This document shows, piece by piece, positions 35,461-44,664 of a stretch of 64,000 nucleotides of DNA (its first letter is position 1; the number at the start of each line of letters is the position of its first letter). The notes beneath the pieces were generated by a model. That model was not told the origin of the DNA. It saw only the letters and a list, made by a program, of their open reading frames with translations, and made no database searches. The position numbers were made by a program, and so were the translations under genes. Origin of the DNA: CAWEDP01 sp963807925 (lineage in GTDB: Bacteria; Acidobacteriota; Vicinamibacteria; Vicinamibacterales; CAVVIG01). The stretch covers positions 496,001 through 560,000 of the forward strand of contig CAWEDP010000001.1 of the NCBI GenBank assembly GCA_963807925.1, in the 5' to 3' direction.

Positions 35461-36648
35461 CTAATCTGTGAACGGGGGGAGCGGAGCGAGATGGAACAAC
35501 GCGTCGTTGAGGAAGAAGGCGTTCAGCACGTGAAAGCTGTTCCTCTGGGCATCGGCAATCATCGCGCTCACGAGGCGGACCACGGCGCGGCGCGCCTGAT
35601 CGAGCTGCGCATCGGTGGTCACGAGCGCAATGCGGCCCTGGAACAGCGACACGAGCGCGTCCTTGGCGCCGTCGACTGGAAAATCGAGCTGCTTTCCGAC
35701 CGACACGGCGGTCGTCCACAGCACGTCGACGCGGGCGCTCGCCGCCGCCGGCAGCACCTGCACCTCGGTGCCCAGCACGTCCGCGGTCCGCTCGTCGGCC
35801 TCGGTCTCGATCACGCAGGTGTCGGGTGGATTCGTGCACTCGGGGACGGGGGACACCGTGTAGTGCCGCCGATCGAGCGCACCGATGATCCGCACCGGCA
35901 GCGGAAGCTTGTGATCGAACTTGGGCGCCGTGGCCGGCTTGGGATCCAGTGCCGCGATGTCCGCGTCCGCGATCGGCAGGCCCGCGGCCCTCGCCTTGCT
36001 CAGCATCCACTTGAGCGCAATGTCGTTCAGCCCGCGGTTCCCGTTCCCGCCCCCCACATCCGAGTGGACGCCGCGGAACCAGACCTCGCAGGCGCCCTGC
36101 AGCCGCGTCGGCAGGAAGGACGGCCGCCGTTCGTCGAGGGCCATCGCGTGGAAGCAGTACCAGAGTCTGGCAGGCGGCAGCGCCAGGTGATGGCCGATGT
36201 TGAGGCCGGTGTTCCCGAGATTCGCCAGCCCGAACGCCGCCACCACATCCCAGACGCCGAGAAACCGGATGCGGGGGTTCGGCTCCACGACATCCGACGT
36301 GCCGGGCCGCCGGATGCCGTCGGATTGGATGCGGTGACAGAAGTCCAGCGTGGTGGCCGCGCCGCGGCTGAACCCGACGATGTCGATGACGTGGTCGCCC
36401 GCCGCCCACGCCCTGCAGAGGTGGTCGTAGGCCTCGTCCAGACGCGGCAGCTCGCCCAGACCGAAGACGCCGCCAAGCACCTTGCCCACCACGTCGAACC
36501 TGGTGCCGACGCCGGCCAGATAGAAGTCGTCGGTGTTCGAGGCCTGCTGATATGCCCGGTAGAAGCGGACGACGTTGGTGTTGACGTACTGCGGATCCTC
36601 GTTGTCCTTCACGCTGTTCCAGGTGCCGTCGAACGCGTAGAGAGCCAT
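35461..36648 (-). CDS. DUF2235 hydrolase, Tle1-like lipase fold
   Basis: The ATG at 36648 is chosen because AAAGGA lies about 8 nt upstream; an earlier ATG at 36678 would add ten residues. The 395-residue protein starts MALYAFDGTWNSVKDNEDP, then IDIVGFSRGAATTLDFCHRI with the catalytic Ser near 94, VWDVVAAFG, and GVHSDVGGGNGNRGLND, where the Asp/His of the triad lie. This is the DUF2235 catalytic module found in type VI effector phospholipases. The 110-residue C-terminal extension is unrelated to any motif I recognise. No secretion genes or immunity gene lie nearby. Confidence 0.8.
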   Translation of the reverse strand: MALYAFDGTWNSVKDNEDPQYVNTNVVRFYRAYQQASNTDDFYLAGVGTRFDVVGKVLGGVFGLGELPRLDEAYDHLCRAWAAGDHVIDIVGFSRGAATTLDFCHRIQSDGIRRPGTSDVVEPNPRIRFLGVWDVVAAFGLANLGNTGLNIGHHLALPPARLWYCFHAMALDERRPSFLPTRLQGACEVWFRGVHSDVGGGNGNRGLNDIALKWMLSKARAAGLPIADADIAALDPKPATAPKFDHKLPLPVRIIGALDRRHYTVSPVPECTNPPDTCVIETEADERTADVLGTEVQVLPAAASARVDVLWTTAVSVGKQLDFPVDGAKDALVSLFQGRIALVTTDAQLDQARRAVVRLVSAMIADAQRNSFHVLNAFFLNDALFHLAPLPPFTD

Positions 36649-36719
36649 GAACGGGTCCTTTCGAGGGAGGCGGGACATTATCGCCCCTGTGCCGGCCGGA
36701 GGCGGTCAGCCGGTATCAC

Positions 36720-36749
36720 TTGCGCCTCACCGGCGGCGTTGTGTAGACT
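36720..36749 (+). promoter_or_regulatory. Promoter of the RRM protein gene
   Basis: TTGCGC at 36720-36725 and TAGACT at 36744-36749 are 18 bp apart. Transcription from about 36756 would give an untranslated leader of about 240 nt before the ATG at 36998. No ORF is seen in that leader. Confidence 0.45.
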
Positions 36750-36938
36750 ACGCGGTCTTGGTGGCCAGTCCCGCCTGCTTCGCCCGCGTCAAGAGCCGAT
36801 TCGAGCCTCTGTCCTGACTCGCTCTCTCGTCAACGTGACCGCTGAGCCGACGCGCGACCACCGGCCGGGCGCGTGACCCGGTTGAACAGCGTCACGCAGG
36901 TGACCTGCATCGGCCCCCCATTTTGAAGGGCTGATGCG

Positions 36939-36979
36939 TCCGGGGTGCCCCGGAGTAGTGTCCCGGGTGACAGCCCGGG
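36939..36979 (+). promoter_or_regulatory. Two adjacent hairpins before the RRM ribosome-binding site
   Basis: Hairpin one is TCCGGGG-TG-CCCCGGA at 36939-36954. Hairpin two is CCCGGG-TGACAG-CCCGGG at 36962-36979. Both are perfect. They end about 10 bp before the ribosome-binding sequence GAGGAAGG and could control translation or mRNA stability of the RNA-binding protein. Confidence 0.55.
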
Positions 36980-36997
36980 GGGAGCGACGAGGAAGGT

Positions 36998-37324
36998 ATG
37001 GGGCGAAGGTTATACGTGGGCAATCTTCCGTACACGACGGGCGAGGCGGAGCTGCAGGAGCTCTTCAGCAAGGCCGGCACCGTCGAATCGGTTCGTGTCA
37101 TGCGCGACGCGGCGACCGGGCGCGCGCGGGGGTTTGCCTTTGTCGAAATGGCGACCGACGAGGAAGCGCAGAAGGCCGCGACCGAGTTCAACCAGTACCA
37201 GATGGGCGGACGGGCGCTGACGGTCAACGAGGCCCGGCCGAAACCCGAATTCTCCGGCGGCGGCGGCGGATACGGCGGCAACCGCGGTGGCGGTGGCGGC
37301 GGCCGCCGCGAGCCGCGCTGGTAG
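36998..37324 (+). CDS. RRM-type RNA-binding protein with glycine-rich tail
   Basis: The 108-residue protein has a single RRM (residues 1-80): RNP2 is LYVGNLPY and RNP1 is RGFAFVEM, with the aromatic residues at the expected places. The tail is Gly/Arg-rich (SGGGGGYGGNRGGGGGGRRE). Bacterial members of this type are small RNA-binding proteins, often cold-induced and autoregulated. The leader with two hairpins fits such control. Confidence 0.92.
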   Translation: MGRRLYVGNLPYTTGEAELQELFSKAGTVESVRVMRDAATGRARGFAFVEMATDEEAQKAATEFNQYQMGGRALTVNEARPKPEFSGGGGGYGGNRGGGGGGRREPRW

Positions 37325-37429
37325 CCGGGCAGGACGCCTCGCTGCTCACCTCAGCTGACCGGAGACGAGCGGCTGGAGCGGACCGTCCGCGACGGCCGCT
37401 TCACGCCTCGGTACTCATTCAGGAGAGCC

Positions 37430-37654
37430 ATGAAATCGTGGACGAAGGGCGACCGCGTGGTGCAGCCGACCTACGGGCCGGGCACGCTTGTCGAAGTCAA
37501 CGAGCACCACACCGTGATTGACTTCGACGAGCACGGCCGCCGTGTGTTCTCCACGCGCCTGGTGGTCCTGCAGGCGACCAGCGAACCGGCGCCGGCGCGG
37601 GCCGCCCGTAAGCGGGCCCCCAAGAAGGCCAAAGCGAAGACCCCCGAAAGCTGA
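37430..37654 (+). CDS. DUF3553-like small protein with basic tail
   Basis: The 74-residue protein has the motif KGDRVVQPTYGPGTLVEV, then NEHHTVIDFDEHGRRVFSTR, a small beta barrel seen in DUF3553 and CarD/TRCF-type domains. The C-terminal 20 residues are Lys/Ala/Arg-rich (ARKRAPKKAKAKTPES), suggesting nucleic-acid contact. It follows the RRM gene by 105 bp and may be cotranscribed. Confidence 0.65.
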   Translation: MKSWTKGDRVVQPTYGPGTLVEVNEHHTVIDFDEHGRRVFSTRLVVLQATSEPAPARAARKRAPKKAKAKTPES

Positions 37655-37681
37655 GACGCGCGCCCCGCCCCCACTCTTCTT

Positions 37682-40600
37682 TCACGGCGTTGCCGCCGCC
37701 ACGCGCCCCGGCTGCCGGGTCAGGAAGAACTGGATGGCCGGCGTGATGATCAGCGACAGCACCATCGAGATCAGGATGCCGCCGATGACCGCGATCGCGA
37801 GCGGCTGCAGCATCTGGGATCCGGCGCCGAGCGCCAGCGCCAGCGGCAGCATGCCGGCCACCGCCGCCAGCGCCGTCATGACGATGGGCCGCAGCCGCCG
37901 GCGTCCTGCCTGAACGATCGCCTCCTCGGCCGGGAATCCAATCGATCGGAACTTCTCGTTGGCGTCGAGCAGCAGGATGCCGTTCTTGGCGACGATGCCG
38001 ATCACCATGATGAGGCCCATGAACGAGGACACGTTGAACGTGGCACCCGTCACCAGGAGCGACAGGAACACGCCGGAGGTCGAGAGAATCGCCGACGACA
38101 GGATGGCGACGGGCGGCGAGAACGATCGGAACTCGAACAGGAGGACGAGGAAGATCAGGACCACGGCGAGGACGAGAACGACCGCGAGATCGCGGAACGA
38201 CTTCTGCTGCTCCTGGTACGTGCCGCCGTACTCCACCCGGATCGAGGGCGGCAGCTTCAGATCGGCGACCGTCTTCTGCACCGCCGCCACGCCGGTGCCC
38301 AGGTCCACGCCTTCGAGCCGCGCCGTCACTTCGACGAGCCGCTGCAGGTTCTCGCGGCGCACTTCGATCTGACCCGGCTGCTCGTCGATCGTGGTCAGGG
38401 CGCCGAGCGTCGCCGACGCACCCGAGGCGCTGACGAGCATCGTGCTGCTCATCGCCTCGAGCGAGGCGCGCGTGGTGGCGGGGAAGCGGACGCGCAGCGG
38501 GTACGGCCGGTCGTTGACCAGGACCGGCGCCGCCGCCGGCTCCCCCTCGACCATCGCCACGCCGATCGTTCCGAGCTCTTCGGCCGAGAACCCGGCGCGG
38601 TCGGCGGTCTCGGTGTTAACGACGAACTGCACGGCCGGACCGGAGGTGGACTTCTCGATGCCGTCCTCGACGTCCACAACGGGCGTCCTGCCGCCGATCG
38701 TCACCTTGCCGAGCGCCTCGGCCACCTGCGGCGCCCAGGTGCGCAACAGGTCGGGATCCGGCGAGAACAGCTTCACGACGACCGGCTCGGGTGCGCCGGT
38801 GAGATCGCCAATCATGTCCTGCAGGACCTGGACGAACTCGATGTCGAGGCCGGGCTCCGACGATGCCACCTTCGCGCGCACCTCGCTGATGACCTCGTCG
38901 ACGCCGCGGCGGCGTCCGGACTTCAGCTTGACGGCGATGTCGCCGGTGTTCGGTTCGGTGACGGCGGCGAGTCCCAGCTCGAGGCCGGTACGCCGCGACG
39001 TGCTGTCGACCTCCGGCGTCGCGCGCAGGATGGCTTCGACGCGGCCCATCACCCGATTGGTTTCCGGCAGCGAGCTTCCCGGCGGCATCACGTAATCGAG
39101 GACGAAGCCTCCTTCGTCGAAGGCGGGCAGGAGATCGGTCCCGAGCGCCCGATAGCCCGCGTAGGAGGCGGCGATCAGCACGCCGCACAGGGCCGCGAGA
39201 ACATACGGATGGCGGAGCGCGCGCCGCAGCGCCCGTTCGTACGTCGTCAGCACGCGGCCGAACAGGCCGAGGGTGAGCGACGCCTCCTCGGCGGCCATCA
39301 TCCGCTTCATCTGCGCCACGCGCGAGTCCGCCTCCTCCGGCGCCCCCGCATCGGCGTGGTGCGCCGACGCCCCGGTCTTGCCGCGCCGGATGAGACGGGT
39401 GCCGAGGTTGCTGGTCCACACGAGCGCCAGCACGAGCGAGGTGAGAAGCGCGACACTCATCGCGATGGCCAGCGCGCTGAAGAACGTGCCGGTCACGCCG
39501 GTGATCGTGATGAGCGGCAGGAAGACGACGATCGGCGTCAGGGTCGAGCCGACGAGCGGCACGGTCAATTCCTTCAACGCGCTCGCGGTCGCCTGAAGCG
39601 GCCCCTCGCCGCCGTCCCTGTGCAGCACGATGTTCTCGACGACCACGATCTTGTCGTCGATCACGAGCCCGACCGCGGCCGCCAGCCCCCCGAGCGTCAT
39701 CAGATTGAAGCTCTGGCCGAGAATCTTCATCGCGATGAAGGTGACCACCATCGTGACCGGCACGACGAGGCCGGTCATCAGGGCCGTGCCCCAGTCGCGC
39801 AGGAAGAGCCAGATGATCAGGGCGGCCAGGAACAGGCCGATCGCGATCGCGTCGCGCACGCTGGCAATCGACTCGTTGACGATGTTGGACTGATCGTAGA
39901 AGGGCTGCATGTCGATGCCGGCCGGCAGCGTCGGTCGAATCCGCGCCATCTCCTGGTGCACGGCGTCGGCGACCTGCACGGTGTTGCTGCCCGGCTGGCG
40001 GTTGACGCTGATGAGCAGCGCCGGCCTGCCGTTGGCACTGACCGCGGTGTAGACCGGGGCAGACGCGGGCGCGACGCTGCCGACGTCCTGTACCCGCACC
40101 GGCACGTTGTTCACGTGCTTGACCACGATTTGGCCGATTTCCTCCGGGTTGTGGACCTGGCCGCTGACCAGGGCGAGAAACAGCTGATGGCTGCGGTTGA
40201 GCAGCCCCGGCGAATCGATCATGTTGGATCGGTTGATCGCCGCCAGAAGCTCCGCGATCGACGTTCGCGCGCGCAGCATCCGCGCCGGGTCGACGGTGAC
40301 GTGAAACTCCGGCCGCTGGCCGCCCTGAACGAGGACGGTGGCGACGCCCGGCAGACTGTTCAATCGCGGCTTGATGTCGTAGGTGGCCAGCTCCCACAGA
40401 TCCCGCTGGGGCACGGCGTTCGAGGTGAGGCTGTAGCCGATGATCGGAAAGCTCGAGAAGTCGAGCCGATGGGTCTGGATGTCGGCCGTCGGCGGCAGCG
40501 TGCTCTGGATGCGCGACACGGCGGCGTCGACCAGCTGCAGCGTCTCGAGCATGTCCACCGACCAGCTGAAGAACAGATCGATCTCGGCCGACCCGCGGCT

Positions 40601-40873
40601 GGTGACCGATCGCACGTCCTCGAGGCCGGGCACGACGCGGACGGCGGCCTCGATCGGCCTCGTGATCGAAACCTCCATCTGCTCGATCGGCATCACGCCG
40701 TTGTCCACGCCGATGATGATCCGCGGGAAGTTCGTCGTCGGAAACACGGCCACCGGCAGCGTCAGCGCTTCGTAGATGCCGACGATGGTGAGCATGCCGA
40801 TCAAGAAGGCAATCGACTTGGAATGACGGGCGAACCAGTACTGGTCCGGCTGCTCCGCGGCGCTCTGCGGCAT
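37682..40873 (-). CDS. RND efflux pump, HAE/AcrB-type inner-membrane transporter
   Basis: From the ATG at 40873 the protein has 1063 residues. It has the RND layout: TM1 (residues 18-40), a large periplasmic porter domain, TM2-6 (IAIGLFLAALIIWLFLRDWG onward), a second porter domain, and TM7-12 ending RQPGRVAAATP. The TM4 proton-relay region is GGLAAAVGLVIDDKIVVVEN; the Asp pair there is replaced by DD at the end of the helix, as in the family. It should export a drug or metabolite with the next two genes. A specific substrate is not visible. Confidence 0.92.
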   Translation of the reverse strand: MPQSAAEQPDQYWFARHSKSIAFLIGMLTIVGIYEALTLPVAVFPTTNFPRIIIGVDNGVMPIEQMEVSITRPIEAAVRVVPGLEDVRSVTSRGSAEIDLFFSWSVDMLETLQLVDAAVSRIQSTLPPTADIQTHRLDFSSFPIIGYSLTSNAVPQRDLWELATYDIKPRLNSLPGVATVLVQGGQRPEFHVTVDPARMLRARTSIAELLAAINRSNMIDSPGLLNRSHQLFLALVSGQVHNPEEIGQIVVKHVNNVPVRVQDVGSVAPASAPVYTAVSANGRPALLISVNRQPGSNTVQVADAVHQEMARIRPTLPAGIDMQPFYDQSNIVNESIASVRDAIAIGLFLAALIIWLFLRDWGTALMTGLVVPVTMVVTFIAMKILGQSFNLMTLGGLAAAVGLVIDDKIVVVENIVLHRDGGEGPLQATASALKELTVPLVGSTLTPIVVFLPLITITGVTGTFFSALAIAMSVALLTSLVLALVWTSNLGTRLIRRGKTGASAHHADAGAPEEADSRVAQMKRMMAAEEASLTLGLFGRVLTTYERALRRALRHPYVLAALCGVLIAASYAGYRALGTDLLPAFDEGGFVLDYVMPPGSSLPETNRVMGRVEAILRATPEVDSTSRRTGLELGLAAVTEPNTGDIAVKLKSGRRRGVDEVISEVRAKVASSEPGLDIEFVQVLQDMIGDLTGAPEPVVVKLFSPDPDLLRTWAPQVAEALGKVTIGGRTPVVDVEDGIEKSTSGPAVQFVVNTETADRAGFSAEELGTIGVAMVEGEPAAAPVLVNDRPYPLRVRFPATTRASLEAMSSTMLVSASGASATLGALTTIDEQPGQIEVRRENLQRLVEVTARLEGVDLGTGVAAVQKTVADLKLPPSIRVEYGGTYQEQQKSFRDLAVVLVLAVVLIFLVLLFEFRSFSPPVAILSSAILSTSGVFLSLLVTGATFNVSSFMGLIMVIGIVAKNGILLLDANEKFRSIGFPAEEAIVQAGRRRLRPIVMTALAAVAGMLPLALALGAGSQMLQPLAIAVIGGILISMVLSLIITPAIQFFLTRQPGRVAAATP

Positions 40874-40893
40874 AAGGCTGGCCTGCGCGGTCC

Positions 40894-42180
40894 CTAGCTC
40901 TCCTCGGGTTCTTCTTCTTCCCTGGCGGGCGCGATCTGTACCCTGGTCTTGGAGAGGACCTCCGGCTCCAGCTTGAAGAGCTCGAAGGCGCCGGTCGTCG
41001 CCACGCGCTGCCCGCTCTCGAGGCCGTCGGTCACCTGCACGTCGCCCTTCCCGCGGACGCCAATCGCGATCTTCCTCAGGTGCGGCTTGTTGTCGGCGTC
41101 GATCACCATGGCGTAGCTCGATCCGGACGGGCTCGTGAGCACCGCCGCCACCGGGATGACGAGCGTGTCGGGCACCGTCTTGGCGATCACGTCGACGCGG
41201 ACGCTCGTCCCCGGCTTCAGCCTGCCGCCGGGATTGTCCGCCTGCACCCACACTTCAACGGTGGTATTGGCGGCATCGAGCGCCGGACTGATCTGGGTCA
41301 CCTTTCCGGGAATCGGGCTGCCGCCGGCGGCCACGAGAGTCGCTTCGTCTCCGGCCATCAGCTCCGCGGCGTCGGCCTGCGACAGGTGCGTCCGCGCCAC
41401 GACCTGCGACACGTCCATGACCGTGATCACCGGACTGCCGGCTGCCGGCGTCTCGCCGGGATAGACGGGACGATCGGTGACCACGCCGTCGATCGGGCTG
41501 GTGACGCGGGAGTAGGCCAGCTGCGCCTCGGCGGCCTCGTCGCGGCCCTTGGCGGCGTCGCGCTGCGCGGTCGCCGCCTTCAGCGCCTGTTCGTGCGCGA
41601 AGCCCTGGAGATCGTCGAGCCGCTTGCGCGCCAGTTCGTACTGGCTGCGCGCCTGGGCGAGCGCGACCTGCGCGTCGTTGACGTCCTTCTGCGCGATGGC
41701 GCCTTCCGTGAAGAGGCTCTGGCGGCTCGTGTAGACCGCCTGCTGCGCGTCCATCACCTCCTTGGTCGTGCGGACATCGAGCTCCGCCTTCTGCAGCTCC
41801 TCGGGAACGGACGCCTTGACGGTCGTCTCGTAGGTGGCTTCGGCCTGTGCGTACGCCGCGTGCGCTTCGGCGGCGGCGGCGGCGAGGTCGTTGTTTTCCA
41901 GCTCGATCAGCAGCTGGCCCGCCCGGACGCGGCTGCCGCGATCGACGTAGGTCTTCCTGACGGGCGAGGAGATCTTCGGGACGATCGCCGCCTGCTGCCG
42001 CGGATACAGCAGTCCGTCGGCGGTGATGGTGCGCTGAATCGTCGAGAGCAGCACCGGCGCCACGTCGACGGTGACGACCGGCGAGGACTCCGGCTCGCCT
42101 CTCGGTCCACAGCCCGCGTTCACGAGGCCGGTCAGTGCGGCGGCGGCGAGCCAGGCGACGCGGCGATGACGCTTTCTCAC
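40894..42180 (-). CDS. Membrane-fusion protein of the RND efflux system
   Basis: The 428-residue protein has a lipoprotein signal ending GLVNAGC. Barrel-sandwich segments (GSRVRAGQLLIELENNDL and YSRVTSPIDGVVTDRPVYPG) flank a long helical hairpin (residues 100-220) rich in Ala, Gln and Glu. The beta barrel and membrane-proximal domains follow. It links the RND pump to the TolC-like channel. It is in an operon with both: 20 bp from the pump and 1 bp after the channel gene. Confidence 0.92.
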   Translation of the reverse strand: MRKRHRRVAWLAAAALTGLVNAGCGPRGEPESSPVVTVDVAPVLLSTIQRTITADGLLYPRQQAAIVPKISSPVRKTYVDRGSRVRAGQLLIELENNDLAAAAAEAHAAYAQAEATYETTVKASVPEELQKAELDVRTTKEVMDAQQAVYTSRQSLFTEGAIAQKDVNDAQVALAQARSQYELARKRLDDLQGFAHEQALKAATAQRDAAKGRDEAAEAQLAYSRVTSPIDGVVTDRPVYPGETPAAGSPVITVMDVSQVVARTHLSQADAAELMAGDEATLVAAGGSPIPGKVTQISPALDAANTTVEVWVQADNPGGRLKPGTSVRVDVIAKTVPDTLVIPVAAVLTSPSGSSYAMVIDADNKPHLRKIAIGVRGKGDVQVTDGLESGQRVATTGAFELFKLEPEVLSKTRVQIAPAREEEEPEES

Positions 42181-42181
42181 G

Positions 42182-43558
42182 TCAGAACGCTCCTGTGATG
42201 GTCTGCAATTCCGCGAGCGCCACTCGATACCGCGTCTCGGCGTCGTCGGCGACGATGCGCGCCTGCGCCAGCGTGTTCTGGGCGTCGACGACTTCGAGCG
42301 CCGACGACTCGCCCGCCTGATAGCGGAGATTGATCAGGCGAAGGCTTTCGGCGGCGAGATCCGCGACGCGCTGCAACTCGTCCACCGCGCCGCGGGCGGT
42401 GAGCGCTTCGTTGTACATCGAATACAGGTTGCTCACCGTCTGGCGCTGCGCCTGCGTGAGACCGACCTGCGCCTGGCGCTCCCGTGCCTGCGCCTGCTGC
42501 ACGCGGCTGCGCGTCGCGCCCCAGTCCCAGATGGGGACCGTGAGGTTCACGGTGACAAAATATCCCAGGTTCGGCAGAACGCCGAGCTCCGGCTGCGCGG
42601 CGATGCGACTGGAGAGCGCGAACTCGTTCGCCTCGATGCCGTACACCGCGTCGACCAGCAGGTTGGGCAGGAACGCGTTCCTGGCGGTGCGCACGTCCTC
42701 GCCCGCGGCGCGCAGCGTCTCCATCGCGGCGCGCAGGTCCGGGTTCGCCCGCCCCGCCAGCACGCGGAGATCGTCGAACGGCGGCAGCGGCGGTGCGGCG
42801 CTGCGGTCGTCCACCACCGTGAAGTTCTCGTTCAGCGTCGGAAACACGAGCACCGCGAGCGTGAGCCGTGCGTTCTCCATCGCCAGCAGGGTCTCCTGAA
42901 AGGTCTGCTGCTGCTGGCGCGCCTGGATCTCGGCCTTGACGACGTCGCTCTGCGCCACCTGCCCGAGGCGCTGCTGCTGCCGGCTGACCTCGAGGAAGCG
43001 CGCGGCCTGCTGCGCGGCCTGCTGGGCGAGCGCGTACTTCCGCTCGGCCGCGACGAGCGCGTAGTAGCTCCTCGTGACGGTGACCGTCAGGCCCCGGCGG
43101 GCGATCTCGAGCCGCGCCTCCGCCAGCGCTTCGGCGGCCCGGGCGCGGCGGAGCGGCGAGCGGCTGAGCGTGTTCGCCGAGATCTCCTGATGGAGCACGC
43201 CCCACTCGCGGTACATGTTGACGCCGTCGAGCGACACGAACCGGCCGTTCGGATTGACGCCGTTCGGCTGGTTCCCCAGATACTGCGTGGTGTTGCTCAG
43301 GGCCGGCAGCATGGCGGCCTTCGCCTGCACGCGATCGGCGCGCGCGACCGCCAGATCGGCCACGCTCGTCTGGAACTGCGCGTCGTTGTTCCTGGCGCGC
43401 TCGAGCGCGTCTTCGAGCGTGATCACGACGGGCGCCGCTGCCGACCCCTCCGGGTGCACGAGCGCGGCTGGCGGCGGGAGTTGAGGCTCCTGGGCCCGCG
43501 CGGCCGGCGTGGACAGCAGGCCGGCGACGACGATGAGAGCTGCGTGACCGCTCCTCAT
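42182..43558 (-). CDS. TolC-family outer-membrane efflux channel
   Basis: The 458-residue protein has a signal peptide (residues 1-23, ending ARAQEP). Two tandem OEP repeats are visible: VVITLEDALERARNNDAQF near residue 45 and VRTARNAFLPNLLVDAVYG near 270, with the coiled-coil hairpins QQAARFLEVSRQQQRLGQV and QAQRQTVSNLYSMYNEA. It forms the outer-membrane exit duct. The start codon overlaps the stop of the upstream beta-propeller gene by four bases. Confidence 0.9.
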   Translation of the reverse strand: MRSGHAALIVVAGLLSTPAARAQEPQLPPPAALVHPEGSAAAPVVITLEDALERARNNDAQFQTSVADLAVARADRVQAKAAMLPALSNTTQYLGNQPNGVNPNGRFVSLDGVNMYREWGVLHQEISANTLSRSPLRRARAAEALAEARLEIARRGLTVTVTRSYYALVAAERKYALAQQAAQQAARFLEVSRQQQRLGQVAQSDVVKAEIQARQQQQTFQETLLAMENARLTLAVLVFPTLNENFTVVDDRSAAPPLPPFDDLRVLAGRANPDLRAAMETLRAAGEDVRTARNAFLPNLLVDAVYGIEANEFALSSRIAAQPELGVLPNLGYFVTVNLTVPIWDWGATRSRVQQAQARERQAQVGLTQAQRQTVSNLYSMYNEALTARGAVDELQRVADLAAESLRLINLRYQAGESSALEVVDAQNTLAQARIVADDAETRYRVALAELQTITGAF

Positions 43559-44553
43559 TTGCCGACCGCCAGCACCTCGAACGAGTCGGGCAGATACGTC
43601 GCCCGTCCGCCGCCGGAGCCCGGCGCCGTTCTGGCCGTGGGCAGGTAGACGATGTGCGTCTTCTCGTCGATCGCGATCGTGCGGGCGCCCCGCGTGGTCG
43701 CGATGTTCTCCGTCACCTCCCAGCGAGCGCCGTTGCGCTGCACGACGGTCAGCGTTCCGTCTCCATTGGAACTGAACGCGTAGCCGGTGGCGGGATCGAA
43801 CGCGGCGCCATCGGAGCCCGCGCCGATGGCGGGCGTGGCAACCACCTTACCGGAATCCGGGTCGGACACCGCCATCAGGCGATTCGAGCAGACGGAGAAG
43901 AGCCGCCGGTTCTTTGCATCGATTGCGAGCCCCGATGGCTCGTCGCAGGGCTTGAGCGAGTACTTCTTCGTCACCGAGAGTTTCCCCGCATCGATTTCCA
44001 CGATCTCGCTGGTGTCCTCCAGGTTGGCGTAGACTTTGCCCTTGCCGTCGGCGACCGAAAACTCGGGTTTGCCGGGCAGCACGATGGTGCCGGCGACGCT
44101 CCCGGTCTTCGCGTCGATGGCCGTAGCGCTCTTCGACCGCCCGTTGAACGCAAAGACCCGACCGGATACCGCATCGTAGCGGATCGAGTCCGGGTTCTCT
44201 CCCGTGGCCGCCTTCCCGATGGTCTTCAGCGTCTTCAGATCGAAGATGGTCACGTTATTGCCACGGCCGTTGCTGATGAATCCCCGGTTCAGCTCGGGGG
44301 CAATCGCGATGCCGTGGACGCCCGGCGTGTCGGGAATGTCGCCGGCGACCTTGCCGGCGTCGAGGTCGACGACCACGACGTGCGTGGCGTGCGAGACATA
44401 CAGCCGCCGGGCGGCGCTGTCGACGGTCAGATAGTCCCAGCCGCCTTCGCCGCCGATTTTGATCGTGGCGACCACGTGGTAACCGGCCGGTGCCGGCGTA
44501 ACGGCCGCAGGAACCGTGAACACGAGCGGGACCAGTATCAGCAGCCTTCGCAT
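43555..44553 (-). CDS. Secreted YncE-like beta-propeller protein
   Basis: The 332-residue protein has a signal peptide in residues 1-23. It contains repeated blades of about 42 residues with the pattern LYVSHATHVVVVDLDAGKVAG, GFISNGRGNNVTIFDLKT and VFAFNGRSKSATAIDAKTG, as in YncE/PQQ-linked propellers. No catalytic residue is evident. It is the first gene of the efflux operon and could bind a substrate or cell-wall component in the periplasm. Confidence 0.8.
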   Translation of the reverse strand: MRRLLILVPLVFTVPAAVTPAPAGYHVVATIKIGGEGGWDYLTVDSAARRLYVSHATHVVVVDLDAGKVAGDIPDTPGVHGIAIAPELNRGFISNGRGNNVTIFDLKTLKTIGKAATGENPDSIRYDAVSGRVFAFNGRSKSATAIDAKTGSVAGTIVLPGKPEFSVADGKGKVYANLEDTSEIVEIDAGKLSVTKKYSLKPCDEPSGLAIDAKNRRLFSVCSNRLMAVSDPDSGKVVATPAIGAGSDGAAFDPATGYAFSSNGDGTLTVVQRNGARWEVTENIATTRGARTIAIDEKTHIVYLPTARTAPGSGGGRATYLPDSFEVLAVGK

Positions 44554-44618
44554 GACTTCCTCCGGTTGGGCGCAATGTCTGCCGCACTCTCACGGAGACG
44601 GCCGCCTCATGTCATCCT

Positions 44619-44648
44619 TCATCTGACGGATGAGCATCCGTCAGATGA
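44619..44648. promoter_or_regulatory. 30-bp perfect palindrome, probable operator
   Basis: Two 14-bp arms (TCATCTGACGGATG and its exact inverse) are separated by AG. It lies in the 111-bp gap between the LuxR-type gene and the beta-propeller gene that starts the efflux operon. There is no T tract on either side, so it is not an intrinsic terminator. The arrangement suits a dimeric regulator's binding site upstream of the operon. Confidence 0.65.
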
Positions 44649-44664
44649 CGTACCCTTCCCAGCC

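Noticed and set aside
44619..44648. Palindrome as an intrinsic terminator of the LuxR-type gene
   Set aside because: There is no T tract on either strand after the stem.
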